Source: Epiperipatus broadwayi (taxonomy: Eukaryota; Onychophora; Udeonychophora; Euonychophora; Peripatidae). From it: a stretch of DNA of 64,000 bases. Shown here one piece after another: positions 21,730-33,450 of this stretch. Numbering within the stretch: the stretch's first letter is position 1; every line of letters starts with the position of its first letter. The stretch covers positions 1-64,000 of the forward strand of contig JAQFVV010013068.1 in the NCBI GenBank assembly GCA_028023455.1. Direction: 5' to 3'. Both the position numbers and the translations under genes were made by a program. The notes beneath the pieces were generated by a model that had not been told where the DNA came from, did not search any database, and was given only the letters and a program-made list of their open reading frames with translations.

Positions 21730-24370
21730 ATGAGAGGTTTTCACATAGCTGGAATACGTTGCGCTTCATCAGCCCTATTTAAACCAGTAGGTCTCTTTAA
21801 TATTTCAATTGACTCCTCATGATTCTTAAATCATATCTTTCCAAATTAGTAAGTATTTTTGTATTGTCAAAATTAGGTTTGTGAACAATTTCTAAAAAAA
21901 TGGAAAGTAAAAACTGATGTGCTAATTTTTTGACTAAAAGCATTTCTATGTTCCTTAATTCTGACATTTATTCATCTGTTAGATTGACCCACATAGATTA
22001 TTGAGCACTGCAAACATGAAATTTCATAAACTCCTTGGTGTTCTAAAAATATTGTGCCTTTAGGTTTATATGAAAAATCACCAATTTTTTTGCCAGTAAA
22101 AAAAGTAGTCTTTATATTAAAACAAGATAGTCTTCTACTGATTTTATCAGTAATCCCTTTAATATAAGGTAAAATTATTCTATTAAAAGAGGAATTATCA
22201 ATTCTATCCTCTTGTTTCTTTTTAGTATTAATGTTATGTAAAGCCTTATATATGAAGTTTTTATTATAATTATTAGAAAGTACAATATTTTTGGGTACTA
22301 ACCAGTACGCTAGGCCAGCCACTTGGAGGAATTGTTTCTCTCCTAAAAACACACAATTATATCGATCTGGGCCCGACTATTTTTAATTAAATGATTTTTA
22401 TATTTTCTCTGACTTTTATTAAAATAATTTTTTTTTGCCCAATTTGTCCGACTTTTTTATTTTAAAATATTTTTACGTTTTCCCCACCTTTTTAAAAATG
22501 ATTTTGACATTTTCGCCTTTTTTAAAAAGATCTGGATATTTGATACGACTTTTTTATTTATTTTTTGACATATTTTGACATTTGATACGACCTTTTTTTT
22601 AAACCAATATTTTGACATTCTTGTAAATAATTTATGAAACAAGATTTGATTCAAATATTTGTACATTTTCGTTTTCAAAAAGGGCAAAATTAAAAACATC
22701 GTGTAATACAAATAAGCCAAAACATAAATCACTGTATAGTCACTGCCGTATTTGAAAAACTTTTAAAAAAGAATACCAAAGTTGAAAAAGTCAAAAGTTT
22801 TGATCTTACTATAATCTTTTTTGGGGGGAGGAGAAATAATTTCTCATCGCTGAGACAAAAGATAGAGACAAAAGTTATTTTTGTTTTTTAAAAAAGGTAA
22901 ATAATAAAAATTGGTTTTAAAAATAAAAGTTTTAGTATAGCAGCAGTATACAAATAAATCCAGAAAAAAATCACCGTATAGTCAAACAAAAAAAAAAAAG
23001 TAGCCGTATTTTTTAAAAAAAAAAAAAACCAAAGATGAAAAAATCAACAATTATAATCTTATTTTAATGTTTTTTATGAGGGAGGGGTGACAAATAATGT
23101 GTCATCACTGATCAAACAAAGTTAATGATTTCCAAAACTACGTGCAACCTCAGACATTTCATTCATCTCGTAATTTATATAGCTATTCGCGTGAGTTCTG
23201 GTAAAAGGTGCATGGCCATAGATTTTGCAATTTCCCCCACCTTCCAAAATTTATAGGGAAGCACGGGACATCAGGTACAGTGTAAGATTTTTAATTAGAA
23301 TCCATATTACAACAGTTATGGCCACTTGAATTCCCTCCACCCTCACATCATACGATAGCGTATCTGTTAAGTTTTTGTATTTGTATAATATCGCAAAGCA
23401 CATTAGTGGGTCCCATAATATTTGTTTGGAATGCCATATATGCCTGTCAGTGGATAATATGAACAGTACTGTTCTATAGGCCATAAGTTTCTCTGCAAAA
23501 GCACAGAAATATTGGAATGGCATATTTCTGTGTTTTTAGCAGAGAAACGTTACCAGCTGTCTGGCCTAATGTACCGATTAGTACCATTTTTTTGTAAGTT
23601 CTATTTCTTGCATAGGAAGTTCTTTATCAGATAAATGATAAGCTCTAGTCAAACGATTTTTTGCTACAGAAAAAATTTGTGCAGGATGTTGATGAGAATT
23701 AAAATTAAGACATCTGTTTGTATGGGTGGATTTTCTGTAAACTGATATTGACAATGTTTTATCACATTTTCTTGCAATTAAAACATCTAGAGAAGAAAGC
23801 GATCTGTTATTTTCCACTTCCATAGTAAATTTAATATTTGGATGCCAATTATTTATAAAAACAAAAAAAAGAATTTAAGGCATCAATGCCATGAGGCCAT
23901 ATGACAAATGTATCATCCATATATCTAAGCCAAATAGAAGGTTTTTAGTAGCTGCACATAATACTTGACTTTCAAAATTATCCATGAAAAGATCAGCAAT
24001 TACAGGTGACAGTGGAGATCCTTTAGAAAATCCTTTAATTTGTTTAAACTTTTGAAAATTATAAACAAAAAAATGTATTTTCAAAGCAATGCTTCACTAA
24101 TGGAATAATAAAATCAGTTAAATCATTGTATTGTGCTATTATATTTAATGCTTCTTCAACAAGAATATTAGTAAACATAGAAGACACATCAAAACTAACC
24201 AATAAATCACCAGTTAGTTTTAAGTTTTTAATTATAGAAATACAATGACTTGAATTTTTAATTCTTGATGGAATCTTTGTCTGTCAATGGTTGTAAGCAT
24301 TGGGCTAAATATTGAGCTAAAGCATATGTAGGAGAATCTACAGCACCCATGACAATGGCAAATCTCGTAA
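21730..24370 (-). mobile_element. Penelope-like retroelement with RT and GIY-YIG endonuclease, decayed
   Basis: Minus-strand remnant of a Penelope-like element, whose single protein joins a telomerase-like reverse transcriptase to a GIY-YIG endonuclease. Segments in order are: KGSPLSPVIADLFM near 24030; the catalytic box YMDD at 23912-23923 in the context WLRYMDDTFVIWPHG; SLSSLDVLIARK and SVYRKSTHTNRCLNF (23720-23800), both typical of this family; and, after a 1.2-kb interruption, GVYEISCLQC plus YVGQSNR (the GIY-YIG start, about 21976-22030), ending near 21750 with a segment that reads like the end of that domain. Frameshifts and stops separate the pieces, so it is inactive, but the RT catalytic aspartates are kept. 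Confidence 0.85.
22385..23570. repeat. Insertion that splits the Penelope-like element
   Basis: Sequence unrelated to the element lies between its RT thumb and its GIY-YIG part. It contains T-rich direct repeats (blocks near 22740-22860 and 22975-23100, both with aatnttttnatgrggg and catcrctga motifs). Next to the junction is a near-perfect hairpin at 23492-23552, gtttctctgc...gcagagaaac, with an 11-base loop. Class unknown. Confidence 0.5.
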
Positions 24371-24474
24371 GTCAATGTAGTATGACCAAACACAATATCA
24401 GGAAACTATTAATTAACTTTGCTCTTAGGAAAAAGTGAAGAAATCATAAAGACTCCTAGTATTGAATGCCTTTG

Positions 24475-24695
24475 GCAGAATAGCTTAATTAGTTAGAGTA
24501 TAAAATTTAATATTCAAGAGTCTAGAGGTCCATGTTTGATTTCCATGCTAGTACTGTCACTGGCCAGACCAACAACACCTGAAGAAGAGAAAATAGTACC
24601 ACTTGAAGCATTTTGTCATATACTAACCAGCATGATATTATTAATAGTTGAATATAATTTAAAAATGTAAATAAAGATTACATTTTTTTTCTAGA
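24475..24695 (+). mobile_element. tRNA-derived SINE
   Basis: A pol III A-box-like tagcttaattagttagag at 24481-24498 and a B-box-like tgtttgatttcc at 24534-24545 are followed by about 130 bp of body and a tail aataaagattacatttttt. It is not a functional tRNA because the acceptor stem does not close. Confidence 0.55.
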
Positions 24696-25069
24696 TATTC
24701 AAAATCTATTGTCAGATTCTGGAAATAATCCAACATATAATCACAGCTAAAATGACATCATCACAAACCTTCTGGAAAACAATAGTTGACTTTTTCTTCT
24801 ATTATTGCATGGTTGTTTTAAATACATTTAGTTTGGGTTTTTGTGGTAATTTTTTTTTTTTGCATAAAATTCTTTATATTTATTTCTTTAAAATATTTAA
24901 ATATATTTTACCTAGATGGATCCTAATTGTCATTTCTGATAAATCTTTTAAAATAAATAAAAATGCAACAGTAATGTAGCGGATTTCACATCTCCAAAAC
25001 TTTTTACATAGATTTGCAAAAATATTTTGTGGATTAAAATAAAATCTTAGAAAGTAAAAGTAAATGGAC

Positions 25070-25830
25070 ATTAGTAAAGTAATTTAGTTTTTGCAGATAA
25101 TGAGGTTGTTTTTTAAAAGAATAAAGATTCAGTGTTTATGAAATGTTGCAAGAGTTATCAGATGAAAGTGAAAAAGTAGGACTAAAGATGAATCTTAAAA
25201 AGTCATGTTCAATTGATTTTCTTTTTTTAAAAAAGCAAATAATGATCAATAATCATGAATTAGAAGATAACAATAAATAATTTGGACAGATTATGAATAC
25301 AAATGGAAATGTAATCATAGCATTAAACTTGATTGGAATGCTTTTGGTAGAAATAACTTATTATTAAAAAGGAAAATGCTATGTGTTTGAAAAGAAAGGT
25401 TTTTAAGAAATGGGATTTATCAATTCTTATTTATGATGTCTGAAATTTGAAGCATTTAGAAGAAGAGCTTCAGCTCACTCAATGTAATATGGAGAAATGT
25501 ATTTTAGGAATAACAAAAATAGAGTGAAAATGAAATACAAGTGTGAAAGAACAAACTGCAAAAACTGATATCATAGAAAAAATTAAGAAACAAAAATGGA
25601 GTTAATTTGAGCATCTTGCTAGAAGAGATAATAAAAGATGAACAGTTGAAGCCTTAAACTGTTACAATCTCTCAAGAGATTGTGATAAAATATAGAGAGT
25701 CCATATGGGAAATGGATGGATGAAATAAAGTAATTTGTGGGTATATTGTAGGGAAGGGAAGCTATGAATTAAAGAATGTGGATTACACTCAGAGACTTTC
25801 ATCTACAGTGGAATAATAATGATTGAAAAT
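25070..25830 (+). mobile_element. LINE 3' fragment (decayed reverse transcriptase)
   Basis: Starts at the RT motif C region (tttgcagataatgaggttg, FADNEVVF, second Asp changed to Asn). It continues through a GQIMNTNGNV segment, a KRKMLC..KKGF stretch and an ARRDN segment typical of the C-terminal region of RTE/Jockey-like LINEs. Similar to 50460-50960. 5'-truncated with many stops. Confidence 0.65.
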
Positions 25831-25981
25831 AATGTTCATGGTGTATGGAATTGTTTTTATCAGTCCCAAAAAGTAATTAATAACAATATTTATTAATTCT
25901 ACATAATCAATAAAATATAATATAATTCTTTATTATATTATAATAACAACTTATAAATACATTAACATAATAATTATATAT

Positions 25982-28508
25982 TGTAACCAGACCACCATAC
26001 AACCCCTTTATTACCTCGGTTGTAACAATTTCCTGATGAGCATGTTGCAGGAAGGGACTATTGATTGGCATTTCCCAATGCAGATGTTACCCCCCCCTAC
26101 AACAATATTTCCTGCTCATCAGAGGATGTAGCACCATAGAGACTGGAAGCATCTAGACATTTCTATGTTTGGTTTTTTAAACAGCACCACTAGAATTCCA
26201 TCTCACTACAACCTGAATTACCTAGGTCTAGTTATGCCAGACGTAGCTCAGGAGGCATGAGATTCTCGTGAACAAGTGCACTGAATGATGAGTGATGCAA
26301 TAAAAAAAATAGAATTGAACAACTGGATAACTTTTTAATTTTAAGTAACAATAATTTTATTTAATAACAAGTTTAAATAAATGTCCATCAAACAAAGTAT
26401 TTCATTGACAGTCCCTTGTATTCCTTCGGCCTACTTCCATTAACATTTTTATATGACTTAAAAAATGTAATTTGTTGAGAGTATAATAAAGTCCTTCTTT
26501 CAATAGTTCTTTAACAGTTTACATCTTTAATCATTTAGTTAATCCACAGAGAGGAGTGTGATATATGAAGACAACAGAGATAATAATGAAGACAACTGAT
26601 AGCATTTAATTCAGAGTTCCACTTAATTTAAACAAATATTTCATTTATGATCCATTGTGTTTCTTTGGTATACTTCCAATAATAGCACTTAAAGAATGTA
26701 ATTTGTTGTATAATAAAGTCCTTCTTTCAATAGTTCTTTAATATCCATGGGATGACTCATTTTCAGTTCATTTATGAAAAGGTTAGAAGCAGTTTATTGA
26801 TCAATAGTTCATTTACAAGTCATTCTAATAAAGTTCATCCTTCATTTCAAATGAAGGCTCATTTTGATTTATCTTGGGCAAAGAATTCAAAGAGTAAATG
26901 TGCATTTATATGCATAAATTTCATTATTTTCTTCACATAAAATCAATATGCAGGTAAGCATTTATAATCCATATAGTATTTCATTATTTTTTTAATTTAT
27001 CAAATCAAGTAATGTAAACAATTCTGGGTTTGTGGACTATTCATAATCCAGTCAAGTGTCAATGTGCATTTATATGCATAAGTTTCATTATTTTCTTTAT
27101 ATACCATCGAGATGCATGTAAGCATTTGTAATTTTTATTTAGTTATTCTAATATATAGCATAAATATTGTTATTTGGTCTGCCACAGATGTATATTTCTA
27201 CCTATAAATTGATCAGCAGTTGCATTTATTTATTAACCAGTTAGAGTTATACATAATAGCTCAGTATTTCTGACTCTTCTAGGTATACTTATTTGTATAT
27301 CAGTAATATAAATCATTGTAAGTATTTGTTTTTAGTTTTTTTTTCTAGACGCTTCTACATATAAGAAGTTAATCACTTATGATTTGCCTCATTAAAAATG
27401 CCTTTTGATTATAGATATTTTTTAATATTTATAATTTATCATTAATAAAACGTATTTTCACATAATTCATTTTAAGAAAGATGTTTGTTTTGTTTTTTAT
27501 TTTTATAAACATGGATAGGTATTGAATAAAATACCTTTTGATTATTGACATTTAAGACATCTAGCATTTATAATTTATTATTAATAAAACATATTTTTAC
27601 ATAGCTATTTTTATTCATAAATTTTTTTTTTTTAAGAAGACGTTTTGTTTGTCTTTTATAAACATATATAAATATTAAATATTTTATAAAATTGTTACCT
27701 TCATTTTTTTTATATTCAGTCTGTTCCATCAAAAAGAGGTCATTGTATTTCAGCTGAATGGCATTGTTTACTTTCTGTGATGTTTACCCAGGCAAATCAT
27801 AGAGAACCATGGCTTTTGGACAAAGAGAAAAAGCTGTTACTGCCTAGCCTTTCATTGTTATTATTTCCTTATTAATGTTTTTTTTCATCATTAACAGTGG
27901 TTCTTTAACTGCTCTTAGAATCCTTTTTAAAAATCTACTTTAAAAATCTCTTTATAATATCTCTTTTAAAAACTGCCCTGAACTTCCAACTCATCTATTT
28001 ATATTCCAATCTCTAGATTGATTAAGCAGCATTTCCCTCTGTATCTGATTTGTTATACAGCTCTCATTTAAGCCTGAATGCTTTTCTCTTCTTAAGGATT
28101 GGACACTCTACTTTTCGTGGGACAGATAAGAAATCATAAGGATAAGTCATGTTTTCCAATTTAATAAGACTGCCTCAAGCGATTATCACACTTCATACGA
28201 CAACATCGTTCCAAAAATTAAAAATGTAATATTTTTAATAAATGCCAGCTTTTATTTATATCGTAATTTAAGACTATAAAATCAGTAATGATTTTCTTTT
28301 AACTATAAACTTTTTGCTTTATTTCTTTTTTAATTTGATCAAATTATCTTTCTTTTTTCATGATTCTTTTGTTTCTTTAAATTTTTAGTTTTCCTTAACC
28401 ATTATTAAGTCGTTTCTTTTCTTTTTTAACAACAAATCATGCTAGTCTTTTTTAAAGGGGGGGGGGGCAGTCTTTTGAATACATATGTGGGACAGTATAT
28501 CTGTTTCA
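25982..28508 (-). mobile_element. Solo LTR of the gag-only retrotransposon family
   Basis: The reverse complement begins TGAAACAGATATACTG, continues through the poly-C run, and ends with the block containing gcatgctcatca-like sequence and GGTTACA. The whole is diverged from the LTRs at 10595-17914. There is no internal region. Both flanks are (AT)n, with atat compatible as target duplication (25978-25981 and 28509-28512). It sits in the AT tail of the LINE at 28.5-33.2 kb, so it is younger than that LINE. Internal duplications at 26390-26760 differ from the 56-bp arrays of the full element. Confidence 0.8.
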
Positions 28509-28707
28509 ATATATATATAAGCCTTTTTCAGTAATTCTATTTTTTTTACCCATTTCAATATAATACACCTCCTACTAATACTAATGTGATGTTATGTACT
28601 GTAGCTTCTCCTTAAATGAAGTCAAGAATCTCTCAGCAATTATGCCCAGAGAAACCTGTTAGCCACTTTATTTTCCATTCCCCAGTCTAAGTTTTCCCAT
28701 ATTCTGC

Positions 28708-28962
28708 TCAATCCCATTTCCGCAATATAATCTTTGTCAACTCTATGGTCTTTATATCTAAATCCCCCTTATTTTTTTCCAAACCCAGCATAAAAACCAA
28801 TAATACACTTGCCCTTTCTGTTTTCAAGCATTTACATTCAATTAACAGATGCCTAATATTTTCTATTCCTTCCTTACATAATTTACGGACTAAATCACCC
28901 ATATTTTTCCATTTACTTGTATATTCTCTTGTTGCTAAAGATCCCATTCGAGCCTTAAACAA
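28708..28962 (-). pseudogene. LINE C-terminal segment with Cys-His motif
   Basis: 84-codon frame containing ENIRHLLIECKC. A His and two Cys are spaced as in the CCHC-like knuckle found after the RT of several LINE clades, where it is thought to bind RNA or target DNA. The same sequence is repeated with small changes at 34304-34555. Confidence 0.65.
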
Positions 28963-29454
28963 TAAACTACTTTCCTTACTATTATCATATATTAACTCGC
29001 ACCTAATATTCTCTTTATTTCTATATATATATTTAAATTCTTTTTACTCTCCATATTAATTCCCTATTCCTTACCACTATAACACTCAACAATCCTCCTA
29101 ACACAATCATCCCATCTTTTGTACAAATATACTGATATAAATTCTTTATCCAAATCTTTTGCATACTGCATTACCTTTCTCACTCATCTTGTTACCTGCC
29201 CTTTATTCATAATCCAATTAAATACTATTTTGGCTATTATTATCCATAAACTGCAATCTACCAAACATTTTCTTTTTTACTTTTTGCATCTCTCATATGA
29301 ACACTTGCCCATCCCATTTCTCCTTGAATTGCATTTCTTGATGTCCATACATCTGCATCCAATGCATATCTTCCTACTTCCCTTTCAACTTTTTCTAAGT
29401 AATTTAATATCCCTTTACTAACAGATAATGCATCATTACCATATGTTAACCCTG

Positions 29455-29949
29455 CTACTGCAACTCCCATATACTTCTAGCTACATCATATTTATTATAT
29501 GAACACACTGTTAATTTCTTTATCAATCCCTTTCTTTTATTTGCCTCATTTATCAATTTTTTCTCCCATTCATCCAAATAATTTTTCTGATTACTTAAAA
29601 TAATTCCCAAATAACTATGCCTATTCGCCACACTTAACTTAATATCTCCCAATAAAAATTCTACATCTCTTTCCCCAATATTAACCATCATTATATTTGA
29701 TTTTTCTTCACTAAATTTAATCCCCATCACTTTACCCACCCTTGCACATGTCCTCAACATAACTTCCATATCTTCTCTTCTTTCTGCACACAAAAATATA
29801 TCATCTGCAAAAAAAAGACCTGACAAAATATATACTCCCTTACTACCTATTAACGGTATCTCTATCCCTCTTCCTAATCTTTCTATTACTCTTTCCATTT
29901 TATTCAAATACAACACAAACAAAATAGGGCATCCTTGTCCTAGTTCCAC
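29455..29949 (-). pseudogene. LINE reverse transcriptase, palm with FADD box
   Basis: 164-codon frame opening with a GQGCPILFVLYLN segment (RT motif B, usual QGCPLSP) and containing LFFADDIFLCA, the motif C catalytic Asp-Asp pair, at 29800-29811. It is followed by a GIKFSEEKSNIM segment and YLGIILS, the usual order in LINE RTs. The catalytic residues are intact, but the frame is separated from the rest of the RT by the palindromic insertion. Confidence 0.8.
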
Positions 29950-30026
29950 CCCATTTTTAACTTTAACTGATTTTATATTCCCTAATTGATATATATATAT
30001 ATATATATATATATTAATTATATAAT

Positions 30027-30226
30027 ATATATAAAATACATATTTTGCAGGTTCATCCGTGTTAAAAACTTTTAATATTAATATACTGACGTTTTGACTT
30101 GGTCACACAAGCCATCCACAGAGTTATAACTCTGTGGATGGCTTGTGTGACCAAGTCGAAACGTCAGTATATTAATATTAAAAGTTTTAACATGGATGAA
30201 CCCGCAAAATATGTATTTTATATATT
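30027..30226. mobile_element. Palindromic insertion with paired hammerhead-like cores (D)
   Basis: A near-perfect 200-bp palindrome centred on GAGTTATAACTC (30121-30132) with no loop, flanked by (AT)n, inserted in a LINE reverse transcriptase. Each arm carries a hammerhead-like core. On the plus strand CTGTGGA (for CTGATGA) is at 30132-30138, stem II GGCTTG with CAAGTC (six pairs), GAAAC at 30158-30162 and GTC at 30163-30165. The minus-strand arm (30088-30121) has CAAAAC in place of CGAAAC. Two core bases differ from the consensus, so cleavage is doubtful. Confidence 0.75.
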
Positions 30227-30468
30227 TAACCCGTGCAAATCTTCGTTTTAACAATATATATATATATAAAACAATTATTTTCATATAATTTCTTAATAAT
30301 ATCCACTAAAGCTTCATCCATTCCCAAATTTGCTAAACTTATCCATAATCTATTTCTATTTACTCTATCATATGACTTCTCTATATCTATACAACTCATA
30401 TATAACTGTTTACCTGAATTCAAACTCATATCCATAAGTTGTGTAACTACAAATAAACTACTATACAC
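30226..30468 (-). pseudogene. LINE reverse transcriptase, motif A segment
   Basis: Contains YMSCIDIEKSYDRVNRNRLW, RT motif A with its first catalytic Asp (usual F-x-D-x-x-K-A-F/Y-D). Its C-terminal codons run into the palindromic insertion, which cuts the RT between motif A and motif B. Confidence 0.8.
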
Positions 30469-30713
30469 CTATCTAATCTAGAACTTCCTTGCATTTCCCC
30501 CACAACATTATTCCCTTCCATCCATTTTACAACTCTTCTAGCTACCATATATGAGAAAACTTTATATAAAACTGATGTTACCACTATCGGTCTATAATTA
30601 TTTAACTTTCTATGATCCTTACCCTTTCCTTCAAATAATAATCTTACTCTTGTATTACTCCAACTACTCGGAAAAACTATTCTGTGCCATCTTATTAAAA
30701 CAGGATAATAACT

Positions 30714-31241
30714 TTACTTTTGCCCTATATCTAAATTTATTACCATCTCTGCTGTCCATCCATCTAAACTTCTTGCCTTTCCACATTTCAATTTCTTCTC
30801 TACCTCATTCAATTCATTTTCTGGAAACCTAATATTTCCATTATTATCTGCTTTCATGTTTTCTATCACTCTATCCTTCACATCTAACATCTTTTCTATA
30901 TTCATTACATATCTATTTAAGATTCTCTCTAAATCTTCTCTAGAGCTACACTCTATTCCCTCATCATCTAGTAATACTATCTCTCTCGCCCTTATATTTC
31001 TCCCTTTAAAGTAATTCCAAATTTTTTTATTCACATCTCTTCCACTTTTATTAATATCCTCCAACAATTTACTATTCAATTTCATTCTCTCTCTATAATT
31101 ATCTATTTTAGCCAACTTCTTCTTTTCTAAGTACTTTTCCCATTTAGCATTAATATTTTTTTCACTTTCCTTATTCTTAATAGCACACTTATATTCTCTG
31201 CATACTTCTTTCCTCTGTTTTACACTTTTACGAATTCTCAT
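30714..31241 (-). pseudogene. LINE linker and RT N-terminal region
   Basis: 175-codon Lys/Glu-rich frame ending with GKARSLDGWTAEM, which corresponds to the GKA-x-G-x-DG-x-x-xE segment at the start of LINE reverse transcriptases. The sequence before it fits the usual linker between endonuclease and RT. Confidence 0.7.
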
Positions 31242-31524
31242 TTTTTTATTACTTTTATTCTTCTGAATATTATCACCTCAAACTCTATTTGCCACTTTTT
31301 CTACTTCTTTACACCAGTCCTTATACTCACTCCCAACCAACTCTTTCATGATTTCTTCAACTTGTATTTTATACTCTTCCAACTTATTCTTATCATTCAC
31401 TCTCCATCCACATCTTTCACTATTATTTCTACTTTTATTTTTATTCTCCATCACATTACTAACCATTTCAATTACAATGAAGTTATGATCACTAGTGCAT
31501 ATTTTTTCTTCATTATCAAATACC

Positions 31525-32094
31525 TTAACTTTTCTGTATTTTATTCATTCCCTCTTTCTCTACCAATACATAATCTATTGTGTGAAATATATTATTTCTA
31601 GACCATGTGTATTGTCTCTCATAAATATTTAATAAATTTCCAATACTCAAATGCACTTTCTGACAAAATTTCTTCAAAAGCTGTCCATTTTTATTATCTA
31701 CATCATCAATTTCTTCAATATGTCCATTTATATCCCCTATAATCATTATCCTCTTCCCCTTTTCTTTAAAAATTTGTATATCCTTAACTAGACATTCATA
31801 TATGTTATTGTTTCACTCCATTATAATTTGACTAGCTCCAATAGCTATATAAACTATAGCCACCATCCATTCTTGTCTACCCAACCTTATTTCAAACCAT
31901 AAATGTTCTTGATATTTAACAATATTTAAATATTTTTTTGATATAACACCTATACCACCACCCCTTTTTTCTTTTCTATTTATACCCTGCCATACCAACT
32001 GTTCCAAAATAGGTTCTTCTTCTCTTAGATGTGTTTCCACTACTGCTAATACCTCAAGCTCTTCATTTTCAATTGTTTTCTTTAATTCCATCAA
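31525..32094 (-). pseudogene. LINE APE-type endonuclease fragments
   Basis: Two frames. The upper one (31813-32094) has VVETHLREEEP and KRGGGIGV, matching the catalytic-Glu and GG segments of APE-like nucleases. The lower one (31525-31746) has IIGDINGHI and TWSRNNIFHTIDYVL, matching the GDFN and S-x-IDY motifs. In LINEs this enzyme nicks the target DNA. The frames are disconnected, so it is inactive. Confidence 0.75.
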
Positions 32095-32892
32095 CTTTTA
32101 TGGTTTCTTACCACCTTGCATATTCAAAAACCCAATTTTAACAATTTCTTCTTTCCTAACTACTCTTTTATAAATTCTTTTAATTCTTTCTTCTCACTTA
32201 CATTTATAAATAACTTTCTTACTATTAATTTTACAAACCCATTCCTTCTCCAAATCTATATTTATATCTAAATCAAATTCCTTTTGCTTATTTCTTACAT
32301 TCCATCCATTTTTTTTCTTTTTAATAATATTGCAATTTAAAATCCCACCCCCTTTATAAGTTTCCCAAAAATATTCTTTATAAATCGGACTCCCTAAAAC
32401 TTCACTTCCTTGTTTTCATAAATGCAACCCATCTTTACTATATAACTCCCTCTTTCCAATAAAACAATACCACACATCCACAAACATAACATTATTTCTC
32501 TCACACAATTTTTTCAATCTCTCATTTATAGAACATGCCATATCTAACAAATGCCTCTTAAGCTTGGTAATAATCCAACTATTCCTACTCTTCCTTTAAT
32601 CATAGTCAAATTCCTAATCAATTCTACATACTCATCCATTATTCTCTCTGATGATTCTGATAAATTATTAGTCCCCACCATAACATACACATCTTTACTA
32701 TCTTGCTTTTTTTACTTTATCTGCTACATCCTTAATTCTAGCTCCAGGCAAACATACTCTTACATACCTGATTCTATTTTTCCTTGCAATTATATCCCCA
32801 CATTCTCTAATTAGTGAATCTCGTATTAATACTGTTTCATAATCTACTTCATCCATAACATTTTCCAATACTTTCTGGTCCTCCTTATCTAT

Positions 32893-33195
32893 TTATTCCT
32901 TATCATTCCTACTCAATAATTCCTTTATCTCCTCACATTTTATCTCTAATGATTTTAATTTTACTTTTAGACCCTTCACTTCATCTATCTTATTTATTTT
33001 TTGGCTAATCATCTCCATTGCGCTATTACTTTCTCCACCCATATTTCCTGACACTCCGCTAAAACCATACTCTATCCTATTTTCCTTAACTACATTCTGC
33101 TCCCTTTCCACTGTCTTTCTCTTTAGACTATCTACATTTAGAAACCACTTTCTGACCTCTTTTATCACATTTACACGCTGACTACATAACCACAA
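32893..33195 (-). pseudogene. LINE ORF1-like segment
   Basis: 100-codon charged frame, predicted helical toward its C-terminus (KINKIDEVKGLKVKLKSLEI). Position upstream of the endonuclease is the main reason for the call; no RNA-binding domain is visible. Confidence 0.4.
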
Positions 33196-33216
33196 ACCTT
33201 CCTAGTCTTATTTAAA

Positions 33217-33450
33217 CATGTATATTATGTACATAGTGACATCTACCAACATTTCCTATAATTCATTATTTCTATCAATTTATTTATATATTTCCCTTTT
33301 GATAAAAATAATGAATTATAGAAAATGTCGGTAGATGTTGCTATGTACGTAATATACGTGTTAGTATTAATAGGAGAAATTATATTGAAAAGTATAAAAA
33401 AATTTAGAATTACTGAAAGAGGTTTTTATATATATAATTATTATGTTAAT
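33217..33450 (+). repeat. Hairpin at the LINE 5' end joined to a second LINE 3' tail
   Basis: Sequences at 33217-33274 and 33303-33361 form an inverted repeat of about 55 bp (acatctaccaacattt with its complement). From about 33340 to 33450 the plus strand matches the 3' end of the neighbouring LINE (ttagtattaatagg and ttagaattactgaaa landmarks). Two copies of the family therefore meet here in opposite orientation. Confidence 0.6.

Larger units (their letters stand above)
28509..33250 (-). mobile_element. LINE with ORF1-like, APE endonuclease and RT regions
   Basis: Near full-length minus-strand non-LTR retrotransposon, broken by frameshifts and by a palindromic insertion at 30027-30226. The order from its 5' end is: a charged ORF1-like segment (32893-33195); APE-type endonuclease pieces (31525-32094); linker and RT fingers (30714-31241); RT palm (29455-30468); and a C-terminal region with a Cys-His motif (28708-29470). 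The 3' part recurs at 34250-34660 and the 3' tail at 33340-33450. The 3' end runs into (TA)n, where a solo LTR has inserted. Confidence 0.85.

Noticed and set aside
21745-21775. CTGATGAAGCG on the minus strand near the Penelope end
   Set aside because: It is coding sequence of the GIY-YIG C-terminus and no GAAAC box or helices follow.
24475-24560. Possible functional tRNA gene
   Set aside because: A and B boxes are visible, but the acceptor stem does not pair and a SINE-like body and tail follow.
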